DNA of 64,000 nt, from contig NZ_CP089288.1 of the NCBI RefSeq assembly GCF_022819345.1, positions 620,001-684,000 of the forward strand. The letters are read 5' to 3'. The first letter of the stretch is position 1, and each line of letters starts with the position of its first letter. The position numbers were made by a program, and so were the translations under genes. The notes under the pieces were generated by a model that was given only the letters and a program-made list of their open reading frames with translations, was not told the origin of the DNA and did no database searches. Positions 12,765-20,889 of this stretch are shown here, one piece after another. Origin of the DNA: Candidatus Nanosynbacter sp. HMT-352 (GTDB lineage Bacteria > Patescibacteriota > Saccharimonadia > Saccharimonadales > Saccharimonadaceae).

Positions 12765-14099
12765 CTATACCTCAAACAGAGCGTCTTCATCGCCATCATA
12801 TCGACGATCTTTGACAATTGTCACGATTCGTTCAGCGCCAACCTTCTGCTCATCAGATTCCACCAAGTTTCGAACCGTGTATGCGCCGCTAGCAATTTCA
12901 TCCTCACCCACGAACACAGCAAACGGAATTTGCTTTTTTAACGCCGCTTTTATCTGCTTGTCAATCTTTCTACCAGTGATATCCAGTTCTGCTCGCACAC
13001 CTTCACTGCGCAATTTTCGCGCCAAATCGTCCGCGCCAGCCATAGATTCTTTTGACACCGGAATTATATATACATCTGTTTTAGACGCCAATTTAGGCAA
13101 TAGGCCGTGCACTTCCAAAAATTGCTCCATCGTTGTCGCGCCCATGCCAACGCCAACCGTAGCAATCGGCTCAACACCGAATAGCCCGACCAATCCGTCA
13201 TATCGTCCGCCACCAAACAACGCTCGGTTATTCTCTGGTGAATTGTCAAAAAGCTCAAAAACCATGCCCGTGTAATAATCCAGACCGCGCATCAAAGTAA
13301 CATCAAACACTGCATTCGTAATGCCTTTTTGGCTAAGCAATTTCATCACTTCGCGAAGCTGCTTGACACTTTCATCTTCCATCAATTCGCTCGGCAAATC
13401 ATCAACAGATTTCATGCTGATCATTTTTGCTAACTTCGGCAGACCTTCCGACGCTTGATTGCCAAAAATCTCAATCGCCTGACGCTTAAATTCTTCGGCA
13501 GGAATCTTATTTTTCCTATCAAGCAACTTCATCATCATCGTCGAACCAACAATATCGAGCTTCAAAAATTGACTCATTAGACGATTGATCAATTGGCGAT
13601 TATTAACCCTGACCGTAAACATTTCTTGCTTAGCACCAAAATTCATCACGCTAGCGTGGCTCAGCTCAATAATCTCCGCGTCCGCCGCCGCGCCGTCCAC
13701 GCCGAACAGATCCGCATTTAATTGCCAAAACTCACGCTCACGCCCACGTTGCGGCCGTTCATAGCGCATAAAATTAGCAATTGAATACAGCCGCGCAGGC
13801 ATCGCCAGTTCCTGACGCTTAGCCGCCACCATTCGAGAAATCGACGGCGTCATCTCAGGGCGAATTGCCACCATTCGACCACCACGATCCTCAAAAGCGT
13901 ATGTTTGCTCGCCCGCCAATTCCTGACCCGACTTCGCCAGATAAATATCTAGCGGCTCCAACAGCGGCGCACCGTATTCTTCATAGCCAAAACTCTCAAC
14001 CGTCTTGTGCCAAACATTAAAAATATAATTCTGCAGACGCTTTTCCTCTGGAAAATAGTCTCGCGAACCTTTGTAACTTTGTGTAGATAAACTGCTCAT
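12765..14099 (-). CDS. hisS: Histidyl-tRNA synthetase
   Basis: Charges tRNA-His, 444 residues, class II. Motif 2 (YERPQRGREREFWQLNADLFG), the HisRS signature LMRGLDYYTG, and motif 3 with GGGRYDGL and VGVGMG are clear. The C-terminal anticodon-binding domain starts near residue 340. The ATG at 14099 ends a leader of about 130 nt from a TATAAT promoter, and that leader carries a terminator-like hairpin with an alternative pairing (see the separate entries). Confidence 0.95.
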   Translation of the reverse strand: MSSLSTQSYKGSRDYFPEEKRLQNYIFNVWHKTVESFGYEEYGAPLLEPLDIYLAKSGQELAGEQTYAFEDRGGRMVAIRPEMTPSISRMVAAKRQELAMPARLYSIANFMRYERPQRGREREFWQLNADLFGVDGAAADAEIIELSHASVMNFGAKQEMFTVRVNNRQLINRLMSQFLKLDIVGSTMMMKLLDRKNKIPAEEFKRQAIEIFGNQASEGLPKLAKMISMKSVDDLPSELMEDESVKQLREVMKLLSQKGITNAVFDVTLMRGLDYYTGMVFELFDNSPENNRALFGGGRYDGLVGLFGVEPIATVGVGMGATTMEQFLEVHGLLPKLASKTDVYIIPVSKESMAGADDLARKLRSEGVRAELDITGRKIDKQIKAALKKQIPFAVFVGEDEIASGAYTVRNLVESDEQKVGAERIVTIVKDRRYDGDEDALFEV

Positions 14100-14138
14100 G
14101 TTAGCTCCATTATGTCATTATTTCTTATTTATAGCAAT

Positions 14139-14195
14139 CAAAAACGCCGAGGCAGAACTCGGCGCGTACAATCAAAAATCAGAGTCCTACCTCGG
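14139..14195 (-). promoter_or_regulatory. Possible attenuator in the hisS leader
   Basis: On the minus strand CGCCGAG/CTCGGCG (14145-14151 with 14158-14164) forms a hairpin followed by a T run, an intrinsic terminator ahead of hisS. An upstream segment, 14182-14195, can instead pair with 14147-14160 over 14 bp (two G-U) and would prevent the terminator. I see no T-box consensus and no His-codon leader peptide, so what it senses is unknown. Confidence 0.5.
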
Positions 14196-14237
14196 CAACA
14201 CGTGTGAATGATGGAATTTAGGTAAAATCATACGTCT

Positions 14238-14266
14238 ATTATAGTAAATTTCATGCTTTTTGTAAA
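14238..14266 (-). promoter_or_regulatory. Predicted hisS promoter
   Basis: Minus strand TTTACA (14261-14266), 17 bp, TATAAT (14238-14243). It lies upstream of the terminator-like hairpin, so the hairpin is inside the transcript. Confidence 0.7.
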
Positions 14267-14303
14267 GTAGGAACTGACGGAGTTATTGCGAGAAATAATG
14301 GTG

Positions 14304-14309
14304 TATCAT
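14304..14309 (+). promoter_or_regulatory. -10 box of a leaderless start
   Basis: TATCAT ends 6 nt before the ATG at 14316; no good -35 is seen. Confidence 0.4.
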
Positions 14310-14315
14310 TAATTT

Positions 14316-14747
14316 ATGGACAACATCACGCATCGTATCGCCGAATCTATTCGTGCTAACGATTTTTCCGCCTACCAACGCGAGCGTTATCCCGCCATTC
14401 AAGAAGGCGAGTTTGCTCGCTTTACGGATGAGGATTTTGGTAGCGTTGATTTTGGCCAGTTTGTCATGGGCTTTTTCGTGTTTCAGAATTGTAATCTGGA
14501 CAACGCAAAGCACATCTACGGGCAACCAATTTATTTTACCGATTCGTCGGTTCGGAATGTGGATTTTCGCGGCGTAAAAGCTATTATTGAAGCAAAAGAC
14601 TGCGACTTCCGTGGTATGAAATATGACGAGGAAACGCAATTTATCTATGGTAGCGGGAAATTGGCAGCACGATCGCGTTTCATAAATTGTAAATTAGATG
14701 ATGAAACTCGTGATTTTTTGAGCCAACAAGGCGTAGAAATCAACTAA
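14316..14747 (+). CDS. Small protein with pentapeptide-like repeats
   Basis: The 143-residue protein has spaced Cys/Asp/Phe steps such as FQNCNLDNAKH, VDFRGVKAIIEAKDCDFRG and SRFINCKLDD, which resemble a short pentapeptide-repeat beta-helix. No membrane segment is seen. Function unknown. It overlaps the end of the convergent methyltransferase gene by four bases. The start fits a leaderless transcript. Confidence 0.6.
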   Translation: MDNITHRIAESIRANDFSAYQRERYPAIQEGEFARFTDEDFGSVDFGQFVMGFFVFQNCNLDNAKHIYGQPIYFTDSSVRNVDFRGVKAIIEAKDCDFRGMKYDEETQFIYGSGKLAARSRFINCKLDDETRDFLSQQGVEIN

Positions 14748-15280
14748 TTGTTTTCCGCCAGCACATTTTGCTGCAGCCAACAATACATCGCCACGGTAGC
14801 CGCCGCACCGACGTTTATGGAGCGAGTCGAACCAAACTGCTCAATCGCCACAATCTTATCCGCAGCGCCAGCCAGCTCCGCAGAAATCCCCGGCCCTTCT
14901 TGCCCAAACACCAAAACCGCGTGCTTTGGTAGCGACGTTTGCGACATATTAACACTTCCTGGGATATTATCAATCGCAATAATTTCCCTGCCTTCAGTCC
15001 GCATTTTCTCAACAAACTCTTCCGTCGTCGCCAGATACGTAATGTGAAGATATTTATCTGTCATCATCGCACCGCGCTTATTCCATTGTCTGCGCCCAAT
15101 TACATAAATCTGCCGCACACCAAACGCGTTGGCACTCCTGACAATTGTCCCCATATTAAAATCCCGCTCGGTATTTTCCAGCGCAATCACCAAACCGTGA
15201 TCTTCAGAATCCAGCTCGCTTATAATCTCCGATTCGCTCCGACCCTTAAACTTATCAATTACGTTTCTTTTATCTTCCAT
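14744..15280 (-). CDS. SpoU/TrmH-family RNA 2'-O-methyltransferase
   Basis: SPOUT-fold methyltransferase acting on rRNA or tRNA ribose. Family motifs: NMGTIVRSANAFGV (motif 1), LVFGQEGPGIS (motif 2) and RSINVGAAATVAMYCWLQQ (motif 3, SAM knot). I place the start at ATG 15280, giving 178 residues, because TAAAAT lies 7 nt upstream and the extra upstream residues do not look conserved. A second member of the family is at 59570. Target site unknown. Confidence 0.88.
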   Translation of the reverse strand: MEDKRNVIDKFKGRSESEIISELDSEDHGLVIALENTERDFNMGTIVRSANAFGVRQIYVIGRRQWNKRGAMMTDKYLHITYLATTEEFVEKMRTEGREIIAIDNIPGSVNMSQTSLPKHAVLVFGQEGPGISAELAGAADKIVAIEQFGSTRSINVGAAATVAMYCWLQQNVLAENN

Positions 15281-15334
15281 CTCTGTTATTTTATCAAAGT
15301 TCCTGAGCAAATAACAAAAGTTGAGAGCCTTCTA

Positions 15335-15549
15335 TTGACTTAATCACCATAGAATGGTATAAGTAATATTGGTTTTCGTTAATGAGTTGAGATTGCTCCT
15401 CATCCGAAAACGTTCATTGACAAGTAGCCGAAACACAAGGCGAGTTTTTATTTCTTCTAAGAGCTTTAAAGAGATAAAATCTCGTCTTGTGCATAAAGAA
15501 TGCGCATATATCACAGTGAGGGCGAGAAAACGCAGGAAGAGCAAAGACC
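15335..15549 (+). promoter_or_regulatory. Unit A promoter and three-hairpin 5' leader
   Basis: Promoter TTGACT (15335-15340), 17 bp, TATAAG (15358-15363). Leader hairpins: P1 15372-15378/15405-15411; P2 15434-15444/15481-15491, continued after a T-T mismatch by 15446-15454/15471-15479; P3 15489-15494/15500-15505. The segment 15418-15429 matches the unit's own 3' tail. Units B, C and D share the same order with compensating base changes. Confidence 0.75.
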
Positions 15550-15780
15550 GTGAATAAAAAGACCAATACGACGGCACTGGAGAATTTTCTTCGTCGAGCA
15601 ACCGCGTCTGTCGAGGGGAAGAAATTAACCCTCGACTATATCCCGAAAGAAGGTATGATATCACACGCGATTGCCACTGATGTAGAGGTCAGGAAACTTC
15701 TTGACCAACTGAGGAGAGAAGCTATCGTGCTGGCGCAAGTAGCGCAAAGCCTTCTGGACCACACGGGGACAGAAGACTGA
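15550..15780 (+). CDS. Unit A orphan small protein
   Basis: Not recognised; 76 residues from a GTG start behind AGGAAG. The protein is helical and charged (MNKKTNTTALENFLRRATAS at the start, a QLRREAIVLAQVAQSLL helix near the end), without signal peptide or membrane segment. The evidence that it is coding is its position after a leader shared with units B, C and D, and the terminator after it. No sequence similarity to the ORFs of the other units is visible. Confidence 0.6.
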   Translation: MNKKTNTTALENFLRRATASVEGKKLTLDYIPKEGMISHAIATDVEVRKLLDQLRREAIVLAQVAQSLLDHTGTED

Positions 15781-15786
15781 CAACGC

Positions 15787-15842
15787 GGGATATATGATGA
15801 GTTGATCCACATTCTTTTTTATGGCTGCTTGTCATATATCCC
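15787..15842 (+). other. Unit A 3' tail hairpin
   Basis: GGGATATATGA (15787-15797) pairs with TCATATATCCC (15832-15842), with further interrupted pairing inside. The 3' arm region 15823-15834 (GGCTGCTTGTCA) is complementary to leader positions 15418-15429, 12 bp with one G-U. No T run follows directly. Confidence 0.65.
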
Positions 15843-15860
15843 CTGAAATCATTTTGAAAT

Positions 15861-15882
15861 AGTCTCATTTGAGGCTGTTTTT
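15861..15882 (+). terminator. Terminator of unit A
   Basis: AGTCTC/GAGGCT stem (15861-15866 with 15871-15876) followed by a T run. The loop and tail resemble the terminator after unit D. Confidence 0.75.
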
Positions 15883-15892
15883 ATATATTCTA

Positions 15893-16109
15893 TTGACTTT
15901 TTTACACAAGTGTGGTATAAATGAAGGTAGCTTTCGTTGATGAGTTGAGTAAATCCTTGTCCGGAAGTGAACTTTGACAGGCAATCGAACACAAGATGAG
16001 TTTTTATTTCTTTTTTAAAACCACCATAAGAGAGATAAGATCTCATCTTGTATTGTAAAGAACACAATACGTTGCACCCACGCAGATGAGAGAACAGAAA
16101 GATAGCACA
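15893..16109 (+). promoter_or_regulatory. Unit B promoter and three-hairpin 5' leader
   Basis: Promoter TTGACT (15893-15898), 17 bp, TATAAA (15916-15921). P1 15930-15936/15962-15968; P2 15991-16000/16042-16051, continued after a T-T mismatch by 16002-16010/16032-16040; P3 16051-16056/16064-16069. Segment 15975-15987 (TGACAGGCAATCG) is a perfect complement of the 3' tail. The leader is a near copy of unit C in inverted orientation. Confidence 0.78.
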
Positions 16110-16544
16110 ATGTTTATCGATGTCTCTGACGATCTTTCCGCTACGACGAAAGACCTGAGTTCGAAATGGCACACCGCCATGGAGATTATCTGCAAGGACG
16201 AGTATATCCCCGTCCTTCAAGTAAGGCGATTCGTCCAAATGATTCGCGACACGTGTCAACGAGTGCAAGACCTCCAGGTCTATGCGAACATGTGTCTCGC
16301 GCAAGCCCCAGCCATCGTTGTAGGCGTCAACATCTACAACGATGCTGTACGCGTCTCTTCAGCCCTAGAGGAGCTGAAAATCTTCGTTGACAAGCACGTC
16401 GCCACCATGACGGACGAAGACCAGTTCAAGAGTATCTTGAGCGAGATTGATGATACTCTTCTGTGCTTGATGTACGCAGGAGAATCCATGCAACGAGAAT
16501 ACAGCCGCGACGAGGCCGTACTCAGCAATCCCTGGATTGACTGA
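16110..16544 (+). CDS. Unit B orphan small protein
   Basis: Not recognised; 144 residues beginning MFIDVSDDLSATT. The upstream in-frame ATG at 16086 lies within the conserved leader, so I chose 16110, which has an AGAAAGA site at the place equivalent to the other units. Mostly helical and acidic, with four cysteines, no signal peptide or membrane segment. It shares position and leader with units A, C and D but no visible protein similarity. Confidence 0.6.
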   Translation: MFIDVSDDLSATTKDLSSKWHTAMEIICKDEYIPVLQVRRFVQMIRDTCQRVQDLQVYANMCLAQAPAIVVGVNIYNDAVRVSSALEELKIFVDKHVATMTDEDQFKSILSEIDDTLLCLMYAGESMQREYSRDEAVLSNPWID

Positions 16545-16552
16545 CGTTATAT

Positions 16553-16602
16553 AGTCTACATGACGGGTGATTGTTCTTTTACGATTGCCTGTCATGTAGA
16601 CT
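16553..16602 (+). other. Unit B 3' tail hairpin
   Basis: A stem of about 21 bp, 16553-16573 with 16582-16602. Its 3' arm 16582-16594 (CGATTGCCTGTCA) is the exact complement of leader positions 15975-15987, about 600 nt upstream. The same block is repeated in inverted orientation at 23666-23714. Confidence 0.7.
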
Positions 16603-16620
16603 CTGAATTTACGACATTAA

Positions 16621-16647
16621 AAATCACCCTAACTACGGGTGATTTTC
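16621..16647. terminator. Bidirectional terminator between unit B and tRNA-Leu(CAG)
   Basis: AAATCACCC (16621-16629) pairs with GGGTGATTT (16637-16645), with A and T runs on either side, serving two convergent transcripts. A near copy stands at 23622-23649. Confidence 0.8.
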
Positions 16648-16670
16648 TTATGGTGAAAAATTTCAATTCT

Positions 16671-16757
16671 TGGTGCGGATGAAAGGACTTGAACCTTCAC
16701 GTACTTGCGTACACTAGCACCTGAAGCTAGCGCGTCTACCAATTCCGCCACATCCGC
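16671..16757 (-). tRNA. tRNA-Leu(CAG)
   Basis: On the minus strand a class II tRNA of 87 nt including an encoded CCA. The anticodon loop reads TTCAGGT, anticodon CAG, reading CTG. The acceptor GCGGATG/CATCCGC, the T loop TTCAAGT and a long variable arm are all in order. Confidence 0.95.
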
Positions 16758-16799
16758 ATGTGGGCTACGCGTCAATTATAGCCCAATTCTCACCCAGTA

Positions 16800-18410
16800 T
16801 CAAGCTTGATTACGCAGCTTACACCACGCGTTTAATTCCGCCGCCAACTCCTTCGGCTGGGCCTCCGCTTTAATTCCTGGGTTAAAAATTCCAGCTGGAT
16901 CAAAGATTTTTTTCACCTTTGCGTATAATTGTTTTTCATCATCTGGCAGATTTTTATAGATAAAGTTAGCCTTCAATCTTCCGTCACCACCAAAGCCCGC
17001 AAAAGAACCTTCATACTTATTAACAATCTGAGAAATTTCCGCTAACAACTGAAGAATCTTCTGGCGCTCACTTACCTTTTTACTGTCAAACGTCGGATGC
17101 AAAGAAATATAATCGCTTGAAAAGTCAACAAAAACTGGCAAATCCACGCCGTACTTAGGTTCCAGCGACTTCAACTCGCTAAGGAAACTGTCAATCTTTT
17201 CTGGCGCCATTAAAATCCCAGAAAATACGCGCGGCGTAATCATATGCGGCTCGCTTGGAGTTTCCGCCAAAGCCAAAACAGAATGCAAACTGAACAAATC
17301 CTGCTCTTCTAAATGTAGAGTTTTTATGTCAATCGCTTCCGATGATTCCAATTTTCTAGTCAATTTCTTCGCGGCTTTATTACGTGCCCTGTCAGAAAAG
17401 TCGTCAAAGATAGCCAAGACCACCGCGCCCTTAAAGCATTCTTTCGGCGCCCACTCAACCACTTTACCGACGACCGCAGCCTGGCGGAAGAATCGCCCGT
17501 CGATTATTTCCACTGCCGACGCCTTATTTTTCATCGCTAATTCCACGGCTGATTGCGCGTCTGGCAACTTTTTATATGATGCGGCAACAACTGAATATTC
17601 TGGACGAATAAATTGTGCCTTCATAATAACTTCGCAAATCACACCCAGACTTCCCTGACTACCAATAAACAGCGGCGTCAAATCGAACGACCCGTCTTTT
17701 TGCTTCACCCGAGAAATCCCGCTGTAGCCAACCGTATCTGGCAGAGCTGGATCCATTTGCGAAATCAGCTCGGCGTTATCTGAGATTAAATTGTCAATCT
17801 CTCGATAAATCTCGCCCTCAAACGTCGATAAGCCTTTTTTCTTACTCAATTCACGTCGAGATATGCGCCCAGTCTGGATCACGTCGCCGTTACTTAGAAC
17901 AATTTCAAGCTGCTGAATGGTGTCAGCAAAACGACCATGTGCGCCAGATAACATTCCAGACGGAGCTGTGTTAATTGCGCCACCAATTGTGCCTCCTTCT
18001 GCCACATATGAAGTTCGCGGCAGACCCAAGCCTTTATGAGTAGACAAAGTCGCATTGATTGCCGAAAGAGAAATTCCCGCCTGAGCATGAATCAGTTGCT
18101 GGCGAGGATCAATACCAACCACACGATTCATATACGTTTTTTCATCGATTGCAATACCTTTATTCGTCGCTGCGCCAGTTTCATCATTGCCATAACCACG
18201 AACAAACACAGGTAAAACATGACCTTTCTCTGCCAATTGAGAACAAAATCGCATCACTTTCCTGATGTCGTTCATATTAGCCGCGCGAACAATCATTTCT
18301 GGCCGGCGCGCTAAAAGTCCATTGTCAATTTCAACTTGACTCAATGCAAAATCCTGCGACGCGACTTCGCCACTAAGATGTTCATTCAAATATTTCGCAA
18401 CTTTATTCAT
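16800..18410 (-). CDS. FAD-linked oxidase of the GlcD/D-lactate dehydrogenase type
   Basis: Flavoprotein oxidising a 2-hydroxy acid or similar substrate; 536 residues. The PCMH-type FAD domain is seen in VFVRGYGNDETGAATNKGI, LPRTSYVAEGGTIGGAIN and FIGSQGSLGVICEVIMKA; the C-terminal cap contains GGDGRLKANF and ends in KKIFDPAGIFNPG, typical of GlcD. No iron-sulfur extension. The ATG at 18410 has an AAGGAGG site 4 nt away; the TTG at 18413 is less likely. It is a single gene between two tRNA-Leu genes in an otherwise accessory region. Substrate unknown. Confidence 0.85.
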   Translation of the reverse strand: MNKVAKYLNEHLSGEVASQDFALSQVEIDNGLLARRPEMIVRAANMNDIRKVMRFCSQLAEKGHVLPVFVRGYGNDETGAATNKGIAIDEKTYMNRVVGIDPRQQLIHAQAGISLSAINATLSTHKGLGLPRTSYVAEGGTIGGAINTAPSGMLSGAHGRFADTIQQLEIVLSNGDVIQTGRISRRELSKKKGLSTFEGEIYREIDNLISDNAELISQMDPALPDTVGYSGISRVKQKDGSFDLTPLFIGSQGSLGVICEVIMKAQFIRPEYSVVAASYKKLPDAQSAVELAMKNKASAVEIIDGRFFRQAAVVGKVVEWAPKECFKGAVVLAIFDDFSDRARNKAAKKLTRKLESSEAIDIKTLHLEEQDLFSLHSVLALAETPSEPHMITPRVFSGILMAPEKIDSFLSELKSLEPKYGVDLPVFVDFSSDYISLHPTFDSKKVSERQKILQLLAEISQIVNKYEGSFAGFGGDGRLKANFIYKNLPDDEKQLYAKVKKIFDPAGIFNPGIKAEAQPKELAAELNAWCKLRNQA

Positions 18411-18494
18411 CAATCCTCCTTGGTATGTTACTTCAATTTTAGCATAAGCGCGGACAGTTGATAAGTAGAATTTGTTTTGATATAATCAGGTTAT

Positions 18495-18579
18495 GCGGAT
18501 GTGGTGGAATTGGTAGACACGCATGCCTTAGGAGCATGTGCCTCACGGCGTGAAGGTTCAAGTCCTTTCATCCGCACCA
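18495..18579 (+). tRNA. tRNA-Leu(UAG), integration target
   Basis: Class II tRNA of 85 nt with encoded CCA. The anticodon loop CTTAGGA gives anticodon TAG. Its last 54 bp, from the anticodon loop to the CCA, are repeated exactly at 23544-23597, as expected for a tRNA used as an attachment site. Confidence 0.95.
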
Positions 18580-18645
18580 TTTTAGAGTAAAAAACCCAAT
18601 TGTCGCCCGAATGGGCGATTTTTTGAATTTTTACTCTAAAATGGT
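18576..18645 (+). terminator. Terminator nested in an 18-bp inverted repeat after tRNA-Leu(UAG)
   Basis: Inner stem TCGCCC/GGGCGA (18603-18608 with 18613-18618) followed by six T. Outside it an exact 18-bp inverted repeat, 18576-18593 with 18628-18645, begins at the tRNA ACCA end. Confidence 0.75.
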
Positions 18646-18687
18646 GAGATTTTACGCCCACGCTAGAACTTAGTTTAGTACAAAGTC

Positions 18688-18711
18688 GCAAATCTGAGTA
18701 ATCAGATTTGC
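18688..18711. promoter_or_regulatory. Perfect 10-bp palindrome ahead of the nuclease gene
   Basis: GCAAATCTGA and TCAGATTTGC flank a 4-nt loop, 11 bp upstream of TATAAT (18723-18728). It may be a repressor operator or a small hairpin. Confidence 0.45.
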
Positions 18712-18737
18712 TGGGTTTATTATATAATTTAAGTAAT

Positions 18738-19979
18738 ATGCATTATGGTCGATCAAAGAACTATCTATTTTACGCAATCGGATGGCACGAATGGTCAGAG
18801 AGTATTATTGTCGACGCTCGTCAAAAAGCCAGTAATATTGAAAAGAGTGTTTTTGAAGCAAACAGTCAGGAGCGAATAGTTGATCACATCGTGTCTGGCT
18901 ATAACTTAGCCCCGCTGGTACTGTTGGCGGACAACAAAACTCAGGACATAGTGGAGACCAAGGTAGATGTCACCGGCAACAATATGTATGTACAAGCATT
19001 TGACAATAGTCCAATCAGCGTGCCCGGCTATAAGGTCGTTATTACGATACCGTTCACTGGTTCCGCAGACCTATTCAAAGTCACTCCTACTAGAATACGA
19101 ATGACGTATGATGATGCCGTGATTACTGGCAACGAATTGACTTTTGCGTTGGAGTTTACTGAATCAAACACCACTGCGGAGCGGATAAAGGATGCATTAG
19201 ACGGAAAGATAGCATCAATACAACAAAACATAGATTATATAAACAGCGACTTATCTGGGTTTGAAGAGCGTGTTAAAGGCGTGGTAGCCGAAGCAGTCGC
19301 CAAACGTTTTGAGCAGATAAATAAACTCGACTCGATAAAGACTGCGCTGAATATACCACTTGAAAAATCAAACAATCCTAGCCCATTAAGTCAAGTTAGG
19401 ATTTCAGTGCAAAAGCTGACTCCACTCTCAACCAAAAAAGATGAACCTGGTGGAACAATATCAAGCAAAGATTACGAAACGATACTTGAAACCATACGAA
19501 GCATGGGTGCATCTATGGAAACCAACCGAGCGTCAGAATCAAAGGACGAAGAAGCGCTCCGGGATATGTTGCTGGTCGGCTTGTCTGCGAGCATAAAGAG
19601 TGGCGCGGTCGGCGGCGAGCTATTCCACAAGAGCGGCAAAACAGACATCTCAATACCCTTCGACAATAAAGCGACTTTTGTTGCTGAATGTAAGCTATGG
19701 AAAGGTCAGAAATATATAGACAGAGGCATAGACCAGCTTTTGGGTTATTTGACTTGGCGCGACGCCAAAACCGCACTCGTTATATTCAATAAAGACAACG
19801 CTAACTTCTCTGATATACAAAGTAAAGTCGAACTCATATTTACTGAACGAAGCGACTACGTGCGCACAATCAAGCAGCGCGATGGTGAGTGGCGCTTTGT
19901 TATGGCCAAACCTGACGATAACGGCCGACAAGTTGAAGTTCACGTCATGCTGTTTGATGTATATGAGACAAAGTCATGA
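18738..19979 (+). CDS. PD-(D/E)XK nuclease-domain protein, putative defence gene
   Basis: A 413-residue protein whose C-terminal third carries a restriction-endonuclease core: GGELFHKSGKTDISI, then FVAECKLWKGQ about 15 residues on, giving D and ExK, followed by a QLLGYLTWRDAKTALVIF helix-strand pair. The N-terminal two thirds are not recognised; a charged helical stretch lies near residues 170-220. I chose ATG 18738, nine nt after TATAAT, over an earlier ORF opening at 18708 that contains the promoter. The next gene follows after 21 bp, so the two are likely one operon. Function inferred from fold and neighbours only. Confidence 0.7.
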   Translation: MHYGRSKNYLFYAIGWHEWSESIIVDARQKASNIEKSVFEANSQERIVDHIVSGYNLAPLVLLADNKTQDIVETKVDVTGNNMYVQAFDNSPISVPGYKVVITIPFTGSADLFKVTPTRIRMTYDDAVITGNELTFALEFTESNTTAERIKDALDGKIASIQQNIDYINSDLSGFEERVKGVVAEAVAKRFEQINKLDSIKTALNIPLEKSNNPSPLSQVRISVQKLTPLSTKKDEPGGTISSKDYETILETIRSMGASMETNRASESKDEEALRDMLLVGLSASIKSGAVGGELFHKSGKTDISIPFDNKATFVAECKLWKGQKYIDRGIDQLLGYLTWRDAKTALVIFNKDNANFSDIQSKVELIFTERSDYVRTIKQRDGEWRFVMAKPDDNGRQVEVHVMLFDVYETKS

Positions 19980-20000
19980 TGCGCCACGGAGGATGTACAG

Positions 20001-20879
20001 ATGACCAATAAAATCACGAAGATAACCAGGTATGCCATCCTAGAAGTTCTGGACACTTACATGGCCATCGACTTTTATGGCAGATTAAACGAAGTAGAGT
20101 TCTGGGAGCGCATATTCAACCTAGAAAAACTACCATCTACCGACAGCCGTTACCCTGACATGAAGAGCGACCTGTGGCAGCACCGCGTGAATAACGATGA
20201 TTGGGATGACAACTGGTACATTGATAAGTTTGACCTGCTGGAAACAGAAGACGCCAAGTTCCTGAAATTCCTGGCCGAGTTCTTCCATCCGGAAGTTAGA
20301 GATATAAATTGGAACACCAAAAGAGTCTTGGCGACCATCAACAAAAACTTGGCACTTGATGGCGTAGAGTTGTATGCCAAGTCAAAAGTATCAGGCCGCG
20401 ACATACTGGGTGCTAGAAATATCACGCCCGCCACACAGATAGATGAAACACCGCTCGCAATTATAGACAACGACTTTATATCGCTACAGATCAACAAAAA
20501 TGTTTACGACCACATCAAACAGTACTTAATCAACGAGGACTACTTCCATGCGGTGGACGAAGCATACAAATTGGTACGCAGCAAACTGCAAGAGATAACT
20601 GGCAACGAAAAAGCCACCGAAGTGTTCAGTATGAATGCCGAGAACAGAAAATACTACATGCAACTGTTTGGCAAATCGGACGGCACAACCCATGCCGAAA
20701 AAGATTTCTTCCGCGGTGTCGGTTACCTGAACCTGACCATACAATTTTTACGCAATGAAAAAGCGCACACACCGGCAGCAGCTCTTGAGCGTAACCTGGC
20801 TATTCACTACATATCGCTTTCTAGTTTGGCCTATGATTTGATTACTCGCAATGAGACAGAACAAGATGACAAGGTCTGA
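20001..20879 (+). CDS. AbiJ/Ymh-like abortive-infection protein
   Basis: A 292-residue protein. The N-terminal half (EFWERIFNLEKLP, FLKFLAEFFHPEVRD) resembles AbiJ N-terminal domains; the C-terminal part (YFHAVDEAYKLVRSKLQEIT, later LNLTIQFLRNEKAHTPA) resembles the Ymh/TIGR02391 family, whose FLRNxxAH helix is HEPN-like. Such proteins occur in abortive-infection modules. GGAGG stands 12 nt upstream of the ATG. It forms a pair with the nuclease-domain gene and is followed by a broken KAP NTPase. The family call is by eye and moderate. Confidence 0.6.
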   Translation: MTNKITKITRYAILEVLDTYMAIDFYGRLNEVEFWERIFNLEKLPSTDSRYPDMKSDLWQHRVNNDDWDDNWYIDKFDLLETEDAKFLKFLAEFFHPEVRDINWNTKRVLATINKNLALDGVELYAKSKVSGRDILGARNITPATQIDETPLAIIDNDFISLQINKNVYDHIKQYLINEDYFHAVDEAYKLVRSKLQEITGNEKATEVFSMNAENRKYYMQLFGKSDGTTHAEKDFFRGVGYLNLTIQFLRNEKAHTPAAALERNLAIHYISLSSLAYDLITRNETEQDDKV

Positions 20880-20889
20880 TAAAACCCCG

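Noticed and set aside
14100..14231. A classical T-box riboswitch in front of hisS
   Set aside because: No T-box consensus and no evident specifier stem; only the terminator and an alternative pairing are supported.
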